Shown one piece after another: positions 52,701 to 60,423 of a stretch of DNA of 60,926 bases (positions are counted from its first letter, which is position 1; every line of letters begins with the position of its first letter). The DNA lies in assembly GCA_009773515.1 (NCBI GenBank), contig WSXX01000029.1, positions 1 to 60,926 on the forward strand, given 5' to 3'. Both the position numbers and the translations under genes were made by a program. Below the pieces are notes generated by a model. The model saw only the letters and a program-made list of their open reading frames with translations. It was not told the origin of the DNA and made no database searches. Source of the DNA: Bacteroidota bacterium. GTDB lineage: Bacteria; Bacteroidota; Bacteroidia; Bacteroidales; Lentimicrobiaceae.

Positions 52701-52872
52701 GAAATCGATTGGTTTCAATTTTGATTTTCGTGGTATCTCATTCAACGTAAATGTTTTAAGAGATTCTATCTCAATAAAAACATCTGAAAGAATTGATCAT
52801 GAAGTTCCTGTATTAATTAATGGTGCAGAGCATAAGATTATGCCTGGCCAAAGTCTTACAGCAGAACTTTAG
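49720..52872 (+). CDS. Fused beta-phosphoglucomutase and GH65 disaccharide phosphorylase
   Basis: A 1050-aa two-enzyme protein. Residues 1 to about 245 are a HAD beta-phosphoglucomutase-like domain: D12-L-D14-G motif I, V-A-S-S-S-K-N motif II, K-G-K-P-E-P-D motif III and V-E-D-A-V-S-G-V motif IV. From about 260 on it is a GH65 phosphorylase: N-terminal beta-sandwich, helical barrel with W-D-E-L-F-I-L-P-F and the catalytic Glu in G-P-D-E-F-H-E (about 744-750). GH65 enzymes split maltose, trehalose or kojibiose-type disaccharides with phosphate to beta-glucose 1-phosphate, which the mutase half turns into glucose 6-phosphate, so the fusion would hand the product straight on. The exact disaccharide is not predictable here. 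No signal peptide: cytosolic. First gene of a glucan operon. Confidence 0.92.
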   Translation: MSSNHFDAVIFDLDGVITKTALVHSSAWKKMFDDFLKAWALKNGETFREFTHSGDYLPFVDGKPRYKGVQDFLSSRNISIPFGDPSDPYEAETVCGLGNRKDFAFNEILSRDGVGVYESTVALIHELKNQNIRIGVASSSKNCAPVLETAGLLHLFETRVDGVVSVELQLKGKPEPDIFTTAADNLGVSYDRTVIVEDAVSGVQAGQKGGFGLVIGIAREENTHELRLNGADIVVEDLEEIDIPDINNWFNQGLEDDKWSITYHAYEPKKERTREALLAVGNGYFGTRGAMEETDSNPVNNPGTYIAGLYNRLSSKVGDRMIENEDFVNVPNWLPVTFRIDEGEWFDFNQAEFLDFNKHLDFKTGVFSRRLLVKDKAGKITEIVSKRIAGMADPHLAALQYQITPVNYSGVVTIKSGINGDIINDNVERYKQLNQQHLKPVIQGRDENLIWVAVETTQSAIIIAEAANHSIFIDGKPADAKVTDEISKSRAFISFEVEALAGIPVRLEKFVAIYTSKPDDVAEPLLTAIDSAVMNLSFENLLSQNIPVWEEIWDKIDVQVEGSRMDQKLLRLHLYHLIVSASHHNASIDASFTARGLHGEAYRGHIFWDELFILPFYNMHFPDAAKATLMYRFNRLPKAREYAKEYGFKGAMFPWQSGSDGREETQVVHLNPLNGEWGDDYSSLQRHVSLAIAYNVWEYYHTTGDLEFLKNSGAELFLDICRFWANKAELNPQTGRYSIAGVMGPDEFHEQYHNTKEGGLRDNAYTNIMVVWAIDKAFEIINLIGEAASSVKSKLSLDDDELAEWKTISRKLNIVISPEGIISQYDGYFDLAELDWNYYKQKYGNIYRLDRILKAEGKSADEFKVAKQADTLMAFYNLDESEVSVILKELGYKMKDEYLKENLAYYLERTSHGSTLSRVVHALLANMIGDRNLSWELYQDALSSDYNDIQGGTTAEGIHMGVMAGTVLIAMYAYAGLNLRGDVITINPNLPDAWKSIGFNFDFRGISFNVNVLRDSISIKTSERIDHEVPVLINGAEHKIMPGQSLTAEL

Positions 52873-52905
52873 ATAATTGCACTTAACTCACATAAAAACA
52901 ATAAA

Positions 52906-53544
52906 ATGCTCAATAATTTTCTGTTGCTTGACAAAAAGCATGAAAACGCTGCACTTACTATTTTCGATAAATTCCTTTCTGAGCGCAGCAGCAAGTATAT
53001 TATCACCATATCGGGTGAAGTGGAAACCGGTAAATGTGAAGTAGCTTTTGCTTTAGGGCGGCTTATGAAAAAGGAGGGCATCAGGGCGAAGTTGCTTCAC
53101 ATGGACAATTATTACAAAATTCCGCCTCTTGAACGTACCGAATGGCGTAAGCGTCATGGCATCGAAAGTGTGGGTTATGATGAGTATGATTGGAACGTAA
53201 TTTCCAGAAGCCTGACTGGATTCAAAGAAGGAAAACTCACCACATTACCCTGCGTTGATTTATTTACCGGGCAGATTGATCAGTTAACCACCAATTTTGC
53301 CGGTATTGATGTGGTGATTATCGAAGGTTTGTATTCTGTGAAAATCGAAGAAGCCAATCTTAAGGTATTTGTTGAACAGACTTACAAAGATACTTTTGAT
53401 GCACAGATAGCTTCGGGAAAAGAAGAACTTGATGATTTCAGGATGCAGATTCTTGAACGGGAACACAAAGTAGTTCAATCACTTAAGCCTCTTGCTGAGT
53501 TTTACCTCGATTTTGACACTGCCAGTGAAATTTTTCACTTTTAA
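52906..53544 (+). CDS. Uridine-kinase-like P-loop protein with altered Walker A
   Basis: A 212-aa protein of the uridine kinase/phosphoribulokinase fold. The P-loop reads S-G-E-V-E-T-G-K-C-E (about 37-46): Gly-Lys is kept but the usual Ser/Thr after Lys is Cys. H-M-D-N-Y-Y and D-E-Y-D-W-N follow as in the sister protein, and I-I-E-G-L-Y-S is the usual E-G region. About half the residues equal those of the next gene, so a tandem duplication. The Cys change could weaken magnesium-ATP binding. Placed 33 bp after the phosphorylase gene, which points to a sugar-related substrate; true substrate unknown. Confidence 0.8.
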   Translation: MLNNFLLLDKKHENAALTIFDKFLSERSSKYIITISGEVETGKCEVAFALGRLMKKEGIRAKLLHMDNYYKIPPLERTEWRKRHGIESVGYDEYDWNVISRSLTGFKEGKLTTLPCVDLFTGQIDQLTTNFAGIDVVIIEGLYSVKIEEANLKVFVEQTYKDTFDAQIASGKEELDDFRMQILEREHKVVQSLKPLAEFYLDFDTASEIFHF

Positions 53545-53611
53545 TTGCAATCACGCACCAGCGAACTGCAGTTTCACAATTTATTAATAACCAACCCCAA
53601 AAAAAACAGAT

Positions 53612-54247
53612 ATGTTAGGTGATGTTTTATTGATCGGAGAGAAGCATGAAAATGCCGCCAGAGAAATTCTTCCGTTTATTCTGAAGAACCGCAAAAACAA
53701 GTTTATTATTGCAATTTCCGGTGAATCAGGTTCAGGAAAAACCGAACTTTCTCATGTAATTGCAAAAATGTTGCGCAAGGAAGACATTTTTTGCAAACCC
53801 ATTCATATTGACAACTATTACCGTATTCATCCGCTCGAAAGAACTGAATGGCGTAAAAAGCATGGCATTGAAACAGCCGTAGGTCTTGATGAATATGATT
53901 GGGACACCATCTATAAAAATATTGATGATTTTAAGAACGACAGAGTTTCAACAATGCCTTGTATCGATCTGGTGACGGAACAGGTTGATCATCTTACAAC
54001 AGATTTCAGAGGGGTTGAAATGATAATTGTTGACGGACTTTATGCCATCAATACCGAAGGGGTTGACCTGAGTATCTTCATTGAACTGACCTATCATGAA
54101 ACTAAAAAAGCTCAGGTGGTCAGGGGCAAAGAGCCTCAGAATGAATACCGTATGCAGGTGCTGGAGCGTGAGCATCAGGTAGTTCAATCATTGCGGAACA
54201 AAGCAGATCTTTTCATCAACATGGAATATCAGGTTGTTCCTGCATAA
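53612..54247 (+). CDS. Uridine-kinase-like P-loop protein
   Basis: A 211-aa paralogue of the preceding protein with an intact Walker A, G-E-S-G-S-G-K-T-E (about 37-45), H-I-D-N-Y-Y, G-L-D-E-Y-D-W-D and V-D-G-L-Y-A. It should phosphorylate a hydroxyl group using ATP. The two proteins share the start (L-L-x-x-E/D-K-K/H-H-E-N-A-A) and the end (L-E-R-E-H-x-V-V-Q-S-L). They may work as a hetero-oligomer. Last gene before a long repeat-rich spacer. Confidence 0.85.
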   Translation: MLGDVLLIGEKHENAAREILPFILKNRKNKFIIAISGESGSGKTELSHVIAKMLRKEDIFCKPIHIDNYYRIHPLERTEWRKKHGIETAVGLDEYDWDTIYKNIDDFKNDRVSTMPCIDLVTEQVDHLTTDFRGVEMIIVDGLYAINTEGVDLSIFIELTYHETKKAQVVRGKEPQNEYRMQVLEREHQVVQSLRNKADLFINMEYQVVPA

Positions 54248-54259
54248 GAATTGATAATC

Positions 54260-54660
54260 AATGTTGTTTAGTTAAGGTTTCGAATATGCAGATAAGTGAA
54301 TCAAATATCCTTCGTTCCGCGACTAATGACAGATTGTCGTTTTAACTCTTTAATCAGGATTACATGGTATGAAAAATTGGGCGTTTTATCCTTCGACTCC
54401 GCTCAGGATGACTTCGTATTTAATTGATAATGATTTGTTAAAATGGCACAACGCTACTACAACACCAATGTCACACTGAGCGGAGTCGAAGTGTTTAAAC
54501 GCTTGATTTAACTGTCATCCCCGCATTATGCTAACAATGACAGATTGTTCGTCTGGTCCTTCGACTCCGCTCAGGAGGACATCGTATAGGGTTGATAACG
54601 TGTGAATAAAAGAGAATCATTGCTAACCTAAAACGAATGTCACACTGAGCGGAGTCGAAG
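54260..54660. mobile_element. Two MITE-like elements in tandem
   Basis: Left end AATGTTGTTTAGTTAAG (54260-54276). Two complete core pairs follow: CTTCGACTCCGCTCAG at 54391-54406 with CTGAGCGGAGTCGAAG at 54476-54491, and the same pair again at 54559-54574 and 54645-54660. The right end is not recognisable before the next gene. No coding sequence in 54248-54724. Confidence 0.65.
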
Positions 54661-54724
54661 TGTCTAAACACCTGAAATCTCCGATTAAGTTGTTTTTACT
54701 TATTACAATTAATGAATTCATATT

Positions 54725-56014
54725 ATGCCAAAAACACGCGATATTCCTGTTGAATGGAGTAAGAATCTGACAATTTATGAAGTAAATCTCAGGCAATTCA
54801 CTTCTTCTGGTTCTATAAAAGCATTTGAGGAGCACCTTCCTCGCTTGAAGGAACTGGGGGTTGGCATACTTTGGTTTATGCCTTTGCACCCCATCGGAGT
54901 TGTCAACCGTAAAGGCGAAATGGGAAGTTATTATAGTGTAAAGGACTATTTTTCAGTTGATCCCATTTATGGAACTTTAAATGAGTTCCGCCTTCTGGTT
55001 TCGAAGATTCACAATCTCGGGATGTATGTGATTATTGATTGGGTTGCAAATCATACATCATGTGATAATTCATTAACCATATCCAATCCTGAATTTTATA
55101 CCCTGGATAAAGAAGGCCGCTTCAGATCGCCGATTCCCGAATGGAGCGATGTTCTGGATCTGGACTACAGCAAACCCGAAGTGCACCGTTTTATGATTGA
55201 TGCTATGAAATTCTGGCTCACCGAAACGGACATAGATGGTTTTCGTTGCGATATGGCTAAACTGATTCCACTTGAATTCTGGCAAAGTGCACGCAAGGAA
55301 CTCGATGGTGTAAAACCGGTTTTTATGCTTGCAGAAGCTGAAAATCATGAAATGCTTAATGGTGCATTTGATGCGGTCTATAACTGGAATATTTACCACA
55401 CCATGAACAGTATCGCCAGAGGCGAGTCTTCGGTGTGGAACCTCACTTCAATGCTCAATAACGAAATCTTCGGGTTTCCTGCGAATGGTTATCAGATGCT
55501 TTTTAACAGCAACCACGATGAGAATGCATGGAATGGTTCGGAACTTGAAAGATTACATTTCGGCCTGGAAGCATTCACTGTTTTATACTTTACCCTGACA
55601 GGCATTCCGCTGATTTATAATGGTCAGGAAGCCGGAAACCAGAAACGGTTGAAGTTTTTTGAGAAAGATGAGATTGATTGGAAGGTTGACAAAATGTGTG
55701 CTCTATATCAAACACTTATTTCGCTTAAAAAGCGCAACCGTGCATTATGGAGTGGACCTTACGGAGGTGTTTTCCGCAGAATTGAAACCAAAAACGGCGG
55801 CAATGTAATGGCTTACATGCGCGAACTTGCCGGAAATAAAGTTGTTGTTGTGCTAAATCTGAGCGGGCAGGAGCAGTTTGCTCACTTATCAGTTGATAAT
55901 CTGCCCGGTTTTTATAACGATCTGTTTACAGGAAATCAGGTAGAACTTTACGATAACTTCTACCTGAATCTTGAACCCTGGGGTTATCGGATTTATGAAT
56001 ATTATGCCGGATGA
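54725..56014 (+). CDS. Cytosolic GH13 alpha-amylase-type enzyme
   Basis: A 429-aa GH13 enzyme without signal peptide. Regions: V-I-I-D-W-V-A-N-H, G-F-R-C-D-M-A-K-L (nucleophile Asp), F-M-L-A-E-A-E (acid/base Glu) and F-N-S-N-H-D-E-N-A-W (third Asp). It starts V-E-W-S-K-N-L-T-I-Y-E-V-N-L-R-Q-F, closely matching the mature part of the lipoprotein GH13 at 35688-37061, so the two are paralogues sent to different places. It should trim imported malto-oligosaccharides. Its end overlaps the end of malQ on the other strand by 13 bp. Confidence 0.92.
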   Translation: MPKTRDIPVEWSKNLTIYEVNLRQFTSSGSIKAFEEHLPRLKELGVGILWFMPLHPIGVVNRKGEMGSYYSVKDYFSVDPIYGTLNEFRLLVSKIHNLGMYVIIDWVANHTSCDNSLTISNPEFYTLDKEGRFRSPIPEWSDVLDLDYSKPEVHRFMIDAMKFWLTETDIDGFRCDMAKLIPLEFWQSARKELDGVKPVFMLAEAENHEMLNGAFDAVYNWNIYHTMNSIARGESSVWNLTSMLNNEIFGFPANGYQMLFNSNHDENAWNGSELERLHFGLEAFTVLYFTLTGIPLIYNGQEAGNQKRLKFFEKDEIDWKVDKMCALYQTLISLKKRNRALWSGPYGGVFRRIETKNGGNVMAYMRELAGNKVVVVLNLSGQEQFAHLSVDNLPGFYNDLFTGNQVELYDNFYLNLEPWGYRIYEYYAG

Positions 56015-57501
56015 AGGCGGTTATAAAGCTTACTGAGTTCTGATAATTTAACCCCGTATTCTTCATGCAATTGCCCTTCGAGATATCTCCATTGCCAGTT
56101 ATTGGACAGTGTGCCGGGTACGTTCATTCGTGATCTGGTATCCAGACCAAGCACATCCTGAAGAGGAATTACTGCAATCCTTGAAACTGAGGCCCATGCA
56201 AGTCTGATCATTGTCCAGTGAAGATCATTTCCTATGCTTCCGGCATATTTGTGCAGTTTCAGTTTAACATCGCTGTCGAGGGCGTTGTACCAGCCAATAA
56301 CCGTATCATTGTCATGAGTTCCGGTATAAACCACTGAATTTTGTTCGTAGAAGTGAGGCAGATAGGGATTTGATTCGCTGTCGTCGAAGGCAAACTGAAG
56401 GATTTTCATTCCCGGAAGGTTAAACTTCTCACGAACGGCATCTACATCTGGCGTAATAACCCCAAGATCTTCGGCAATAATAGGCAATTTACCAAGCCTT
56501 GCATTTATGGCTTCAAAAAGTTCATTTGCCGGTGCTTCTATCCAGTTTCCATCTTTGGCTGTTTTGGCACCAAAGGGAACAGCCCAGAATGCAATTAGAC
56601 CTCTGAAATGATCGATGCGGATAATATCAGCCAGTTCAAGATTATGACTGATTCTTTTAATCCACCAATCAAATCCCGTTTCTTTCAGGTAGTCCCATTT
56701 AAAAAGTACATTGCCCCAAAGTTGTCCGTCTTCGCTGAAGAAATCGGGTGGAACGCCTGCAACAAATTCAGGATCAAGATTTTCGTCAAGCATAAAAACT
56801 TCAGGATTGGCCCATGCATCGCTGCTGTCGAACGAAACATAAAGTGGAATATCGCCGATCACCTGAATATTTTTCCGGTTGGCATATCCTTTTAAGTCCA
56901 TCCACTGGCAATTGGCTACGAATTGCAGAAACTTGTGATATCCTATCCGGGAAGAGAGCTCATCAGTGTATTTTTTCAACACTTCGGGCTTCCTTAACCG
57001 AATATCATCAGGCCACTCATACCATGGCAGGCCACCCATTTGCTCTTTGATGGCCATAAAAATGGCATAATCATCGAGCCAGTAACTATGTTTGGCTTCA
57101 AATTCAGCTAAGGTTTTCTTATCAGATTCGGGAGCAAGTTCCCTGAAGGACTTATAAGCTTTGCGAAAAATATTTGCTCTGGAGCCATTTACAAAACCAT
57201 AATCCACTTTTCCTGAATTTGGCATTTTGGCTTCGCGCAGATCAGATTGGCCGATTAATCCCTTATTTACCAAGTGATTAAGATCGATCAGTACGGGATT
57301 TAGTGCATAAGCTGAATAACTCTGGTATGGCGAGTCACCGGGGCCGGTAGGGCCAAGAGGCAGCACCTGCCAAAGGTTTTGCCCTGCTTTTTCCAGAAAA
57401 TCAATAAATGAAATACACTCCGGCCCGAAAGTACCGATGCCGAATTCATTGGGAAGTGAGGTTGGGTGCAGCAGTATGCCGCCAAGTCGTTGGTTGGTCA
57501 T
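56002..57501 (-). CDS. malQ: 4-alpha-glucanotransferase (amylomaltase)
   Basis: A 499-aa GH77 enzyme that moves glucosyl units between malto-oligosaccharides. Typical phrases: G-I-L-L-H-P-T-S-L-P near the start, S-P-Y-Q-S-Y-S-A-Y-A-L-N-P, I-I-R-I-D-H-F-R-G (nucleophile Asp), P-I-I-A-E-D-L-G (acid/base Glu) and Y-T-G-T-H-D-N-D-T (third Asp). Length is normal for the short bacterial form. Upstream on the same strand (42-bp gap) is the sugar transporter gene, so one operon. Confidence 0.95.
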   Translation of the reverse strand: MTNQRLGGILLHPTSLPNEFGIGTFGPECISFIDFLEKAGQNLWQVLPLGPTGPGDSPYQSYSAYALNPVLIDLNHLVNKGLIGQSDLREAKMPNSGKVDYGFVNGSRANIFRKAYKSFRELAPESDKKTLAEFEAKHSYWLDDYAIFMAIKEQMGGLPWYEWPDDIRLRKPEVLKKYTDELSSRIGYHKFLQFVANCQWMDLKGYANRKNIQVIGDIPLYVSFDSSDAWANPEVFMLDENLDPEFVAGVPPDFFSEDGQLWGNVLFKWDYLKETGFDWWIKRISHNLELADIIRIDHFRGLIAFWAVPFGAKTAKDGNWIEAPANELFEAINARLGKLPIIAEDLGVITPDVDAVREKFNLPGMKILQFAFDDSESNPYLPHFYEQNSVVYTGTHDNDTVIGWYNALDSDVKLKLHKYAGSIGNDLHWTMIRLAWASVSRIAVIPLQDVLGLDTRSRMNVPGTLSNNWQWRYLEGQLHEEYGVKLSELSKLYNRLHPA

Positions 57502-57543
57502 AATATTTTGGGATTCCGGACTGTTAATTCAATTAGAATGAGA

Positions 57544-58902
57544 TCAGTGTTTTACAACAACATCGTCTTTGTCGGTGACAAAGTAAACAGTTGCTGCGCC
57601 GATAATTAAGAGCAATCCGGCTGTAAAGATGGCATAAACTGCATGTCCGCCATAAAAATGTTTGACAATCTGGCCGCCGAAAATTCCGTTTACAATCTGA
57701 GGAAATGTGATGAAGAAGTTAAAGATTCCCATGTAAACGCCCATTTTACGGATAGGAATTGATCCTGCCAGAATTGCATAAGGCATAGCCAGAATACTTG
57801 CCCAGGCAATGCCAACCCCGATCATACTCAGGTTAAGCAACCATTTCATTTCAGGTGAAGTGATGAAAATGATCGACATCAACCCAATTCCTCCAATGCT
57901 GAGGCAGATTGAGTGTGTCATTTTACGGCCGACTTTTGCTGCAATTGCCGGAAGCAGCAGTGCGAAGAACGCAGCAACCAGATTGTAAACGCCAAAGATC
58001 ACACCTACATAATTCGCGGCTTCGTTAAACTCAGGTGAGCTTCTGTCGGAGGCTGGTAAACCCCACACATGCTGTGCAAGGGCAGGTGTTGTAAATACCC
58101 ACATTGAGAATAGTGCAAACCACGAAAAGAATTGAACCAACCCGAGTTGTTTCATGGTTTTGGGCATGTTGGCAAAATCTCTGAAAATATCGAGAATCCC
58201 AAGCGACTTTTCCGGCTCTGGTTCAGGTTCGTCAGGCACAAACTCAGCGATTTCCTCAGGAGAATACTCTTTGGTGGTAACTACAGTCCAAAGAATAGAA
58301 CCGACAAGTACACCGGCGCCAACAAAAAATGACACAATCAGGTAAACCGGAACACTTCCTGCATCGGCTTCAGATGAAACTCCAAACCAATTGGCAAGTA
58401 CATAGGGCAACCATGATCCTACAACAGCGCCAACTCCTATGAGCGCAGTCTGTATCGAGAACCCGAGTGTACGCTGGTCGCTTGGCAGTTTGTCTGCTAC
58501 AAGTGCTCTGAAAGGTTCCATTGCTACATTGAATGATGCATCCATTATCATCAGCATACCTGCCCCAACATAAAGTGCGGGCAGAAATGCTGCAAATTCA
58601 GGTGAATTGGGCATCAGTATCAAACCAATTGCTGCCATAATGGCTCCAGCCAGAAAATATGGCTTTCTGCGGCCAAACCGGTTCCAGGTATTGTCGCTGT
58701 AGTGACCAATAATGGGTTGAACTATCATTCCGGTAATCGGCGCTACCAACCAGAACCACGATAGGTGTTCCACTTCAGCTCCGAAAGTTTGTAAAATTCT
58801 GCTTGCATTTGCATTTTGCAGTGCGAATCCCATTTGAACACCAAGGAATCCGAAACTCATATTGAAGATTTGCCAGAAACTCAGGCGTGGTTTTTTCTTC
58901 AT
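57544..58902 (-). CDS. MFS sugar transporter of the SLC45/maltose type
   Basis: A 452-aa inner-membrane protein with about 12 helices, started at the ATG at 58902 since the frame from 58974 adds 24 residues that are not typical. It begins K-K-P-R-L-S-F-W-Q-I-F-N-M-S-F-G-F-L-G-V-Q and contains R-F-G-R-R-K-P-Y-F (loop 2-3), hallmarks of the group of bacterial MFS carriers related to SLC45 sucrose/maltose transporters. Next to malQ, GH13 and GH65 it most likely brings in maltose or malto-oligosaccharides. Confidence 0.88.
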   Translation of the reverse strand: MKKKPRLSFWQIFNMSFGFLGVQMGFALQNANASRILQTFGAEVEHLSWFWLVAPITGMIVQPIIGHYSDNTWNRFGRRKPYFLAGAIMAAIGLILMPNSPEFAAFLPALYVGAGMLMIMDASFNVAMEPFRALVADKLPSDQRTLGFSIQTALIGVGAVVGSWLPYVLANWFGVSSEADAGSVPVYLIVSFFVGAGVLVGSILWTVVTTKEYSPEEIAEFVPDEPEPEPEKSLGILDIFRDFANMPKTMKQLGLVQFFSWFALFSMWVFTTPALAQHVWGLPASDRSSPEFNEAANYVGVIFGVYNLVAAFFALLLPAIAAKVGRKMTHSICLSIGGIGLMSIIFITSPEMKWLLNLSMIGVGIAWASILAMPYAILAGSIPIRKMGVYMGIFNFFITFPQIVNGIFGGQIVKHFYGGHAVYAIFTAGLLLIIGAATVYFVTDKDDVVVKH

Positions 58903-59030
58903 TTCAGGGGTTTTGGTTTTGAGCGTTAAAATTACGGAAAAACATATTACCAGCCAAAACCAAGGACGATGCAAATAATATCCTTCAAATGATAAAAATT
59001 CCTGAGTTAGATTTCATATTTTTGCGCACT

Positions 59031-59254
59031 ATTGTCCGATGAAAATCGAAAATTTCCTTGCCACCAAATCTCCAAAACGCCAAATTACACAAAATGAATG
59101 AATTAAATTGGAGAAATTTGGTGTCCCGATAGCTATCGGGATCGTGTTTTGGTGGCAAATTTTGTAAAGTAAGGTATTGTTCTACAACATTTGACTATAA
59201 GAGTCAATATCAATCATTTGTAATAATATTCGAAACTTTCCCCGGACAACAATG
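59031..59254 (+). mobile_element. Non-coding 210-bp repeat element, copy 3, with inserted palindrome
   Basis: From ATTGTCCGATGAAAATCG to CCCCGGACAACAATGA; short inverted ends TTGTCCG/CGGACAA. Same blocks as the copies at 43742 and 27593. Here the middle carries CCCGATAGCTATCGGG (59125-59140), absent from the other two copies. Confidence 0.8.
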
Positions 59255-59329
59255 ATTTTTGCGGATAGTATGAAAGTAGCTTGAATTTTAAAGTTGGATA
59301 AATTCCAAAGTTCAGGACAAGATATTTAA

Positions 59330-59433
59330 TTAAGCGGAAATAGCTCAGTGGTAGTCTCGTCATGGGTGACGAGATCCCAAACTGAGGGTAAGAATTTTAT
59401 TAAGCGGCAAACTGAGGGTAAGAATTTTATTAA
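59330..59433 (+). repeat. Scrambled tRNA-Gly-derived tandem repeat
   Basis: GCGGAAATAGCTCAGTGGTAG at 59334-59354 is the 5' part of the tRNA found exactly 100 bp downstream. After it come a perfect 8-bp hairpin TCTCGTCA-TGGG-TGACGAGA (59355-59374), TCCCAAACTGAGG resembling the anticodon arm, and a 30-bp tandem repeat (59381-59410 and 59411-59440) ending TTATTAAGCGG. It cannot fold into a full tRNA. Confidence 0.7.
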
Positions 59434-59505
59434 GCGGAAATAGCTCAGTGGTAGAGCGCCAGTTTCCCAAACTGGAGGTCGCGGGTTCAATCCCCGTTTT
59501 CCGCT
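59434..59505 (+). tRNA. tRNA-Gly (anticodon CCC)
   Basis: 72-base cloverleaf: acceptor GCGGAAA (59434-59440) with TTTCCGC (59498-59504), D arm GCTCAGTGGTAGAGC, anticodon arm CCAGT-TTCCCAA-ACTGG giving CCC, T arm GCGGG-TTCAATC-CCCGT, discriminator T. No CCA encoded. A strong terminator follows. Confidence 0.93.
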
Positions 59506-59508
59506 CAA

Positions 59509-59541
59509 AAGAACGAAGTCAGTGAGCTTCGTTCTTTTTTT
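59509..59541 (+). terminator. Terminator of tRNA-Gly
   Basis: AAGAACGAAG (59509-59518) and CTTCGTTCTT (59527-59536), a perfect 10-bp stem with an 8-base loop and a run of T, directly after the tRNA. Confidence 0.88.
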
Positions 59542-59589
59542 GTTCTTAAATCTGCCTCTCCCATACCGTATCAAGCATAGTTCCATCTA

Positions 59590-59690
59590 GACCCGGCTAA
59601 ACGGAATTTAGCTACGCTGAGTTCGTCCGCTTAGGCGGCCTCGGTTGCAATTCAGCTTGGAACATCTTTGAATTTGTAATTCAATATTAC
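59590..59690. repeat. Composite dispersed repeat, copy 3 (short)
   Basis: Blocks CCCGGCTAAACGGAATTTAG, CTACGCTGAGTTCG, CGGTTGCAATTCAGCTTGGA and TGAATTTGTAATTCAATAT match the composite repeat at 15998-16180 with substitutions. Confidence 0.6.
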
Positions 59691-59775
59691 GCTTGTTGTA
59701 TAGTTCCAAACATTTCTGAAGATATTGACCTCTTTTATTGCCACGAATGCACGAATGAATGATAATCTGCGGTAA

Positions 59776-60035
59776 ACGGATTAACACGGATTAGGTGGGT
59801 GATTCAGTAACTACCGCCTGGCAGCGGTGATTTGGGCGTTTTAATGGCACACAGATGACACGGATTATACGGATTATCACGGATTTTGGTTTTGGGTTTC
59901 AGTAACTACCGCCTGGCGGCGGTGATTGAGGCTTACTCTTTCCGCTGAAAAAAAAGACTTGTCCACGGATTACACGGATTATCACGGATTTAGTTTTGTG
60001 TGATTCAGTGGCTACCGCCTACCGGCGGTGATTGG
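59776..60035. repeat. Three imperfect tandem units with CACGGATT and ACCGCC(T)GGCGGT
   Basis: Each unit has a run of CACGGATTA words followed by TTCAGTAACTACCGCCTGGC and GGCGGTGATT, where ACCGCC pairs with GGCGGT. Units at about 59776-59834, 59858-59929 and 59963-60035. The parts between them differ. Non-coding. Confidence 0.75.
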
Positions 60036-60240
60036 GACTTTTTTTTCACCTTTCGAATAACCTTCCCGGTTTTCTTTCAACCTGGAAGGTTTTCTTATCC
60101 AATGAAGAAACACCAATCCATAGTTTTTCTACCTCCTTCGGCCATAGCTTGAGTCGCAATTATTTGTTTCTGTCACTCAGGCCGTTAGGCCTCGTATCTG
60201 TCCCGTTCATATTATTGGTTCTTTTTGCTACTGCCACGCT

Positions 60241-60388
60241 GCGCCCCTCTGGGGCTATGGTTAAGTTCCGAATTTTTTATACTACCAACCCTGCGCCCCT
60301 CTGGGGCTTAGATACTAAAAGCCCCAGAGGGGCGAGACGTTGGTAGCCAGGAAAATCATGATAGAACATAAAGCCCCAGAGGGGCGCA
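60241..60388. repeat. Four copies of GCCCCAGAGGGGC, two per orientation
   Basis: GCGCCCCTCTGGGGCT at 60241-60256 and 60293-60307 (one orientation) and AGCCCCAGAGGGGCG at 60319-60334 and 60372-60387 (the other). Together they can form nested hairpins; the inner pair is only 12 bp apart. Such GCCCCAGAGGGGC words are frequent in spacers of some Bacteroidota. Confidence 0.75.
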
Positions 60389-60423
60389 GCGTAAACACGA
60401 AGCATAATACTCAACAAGATTTG

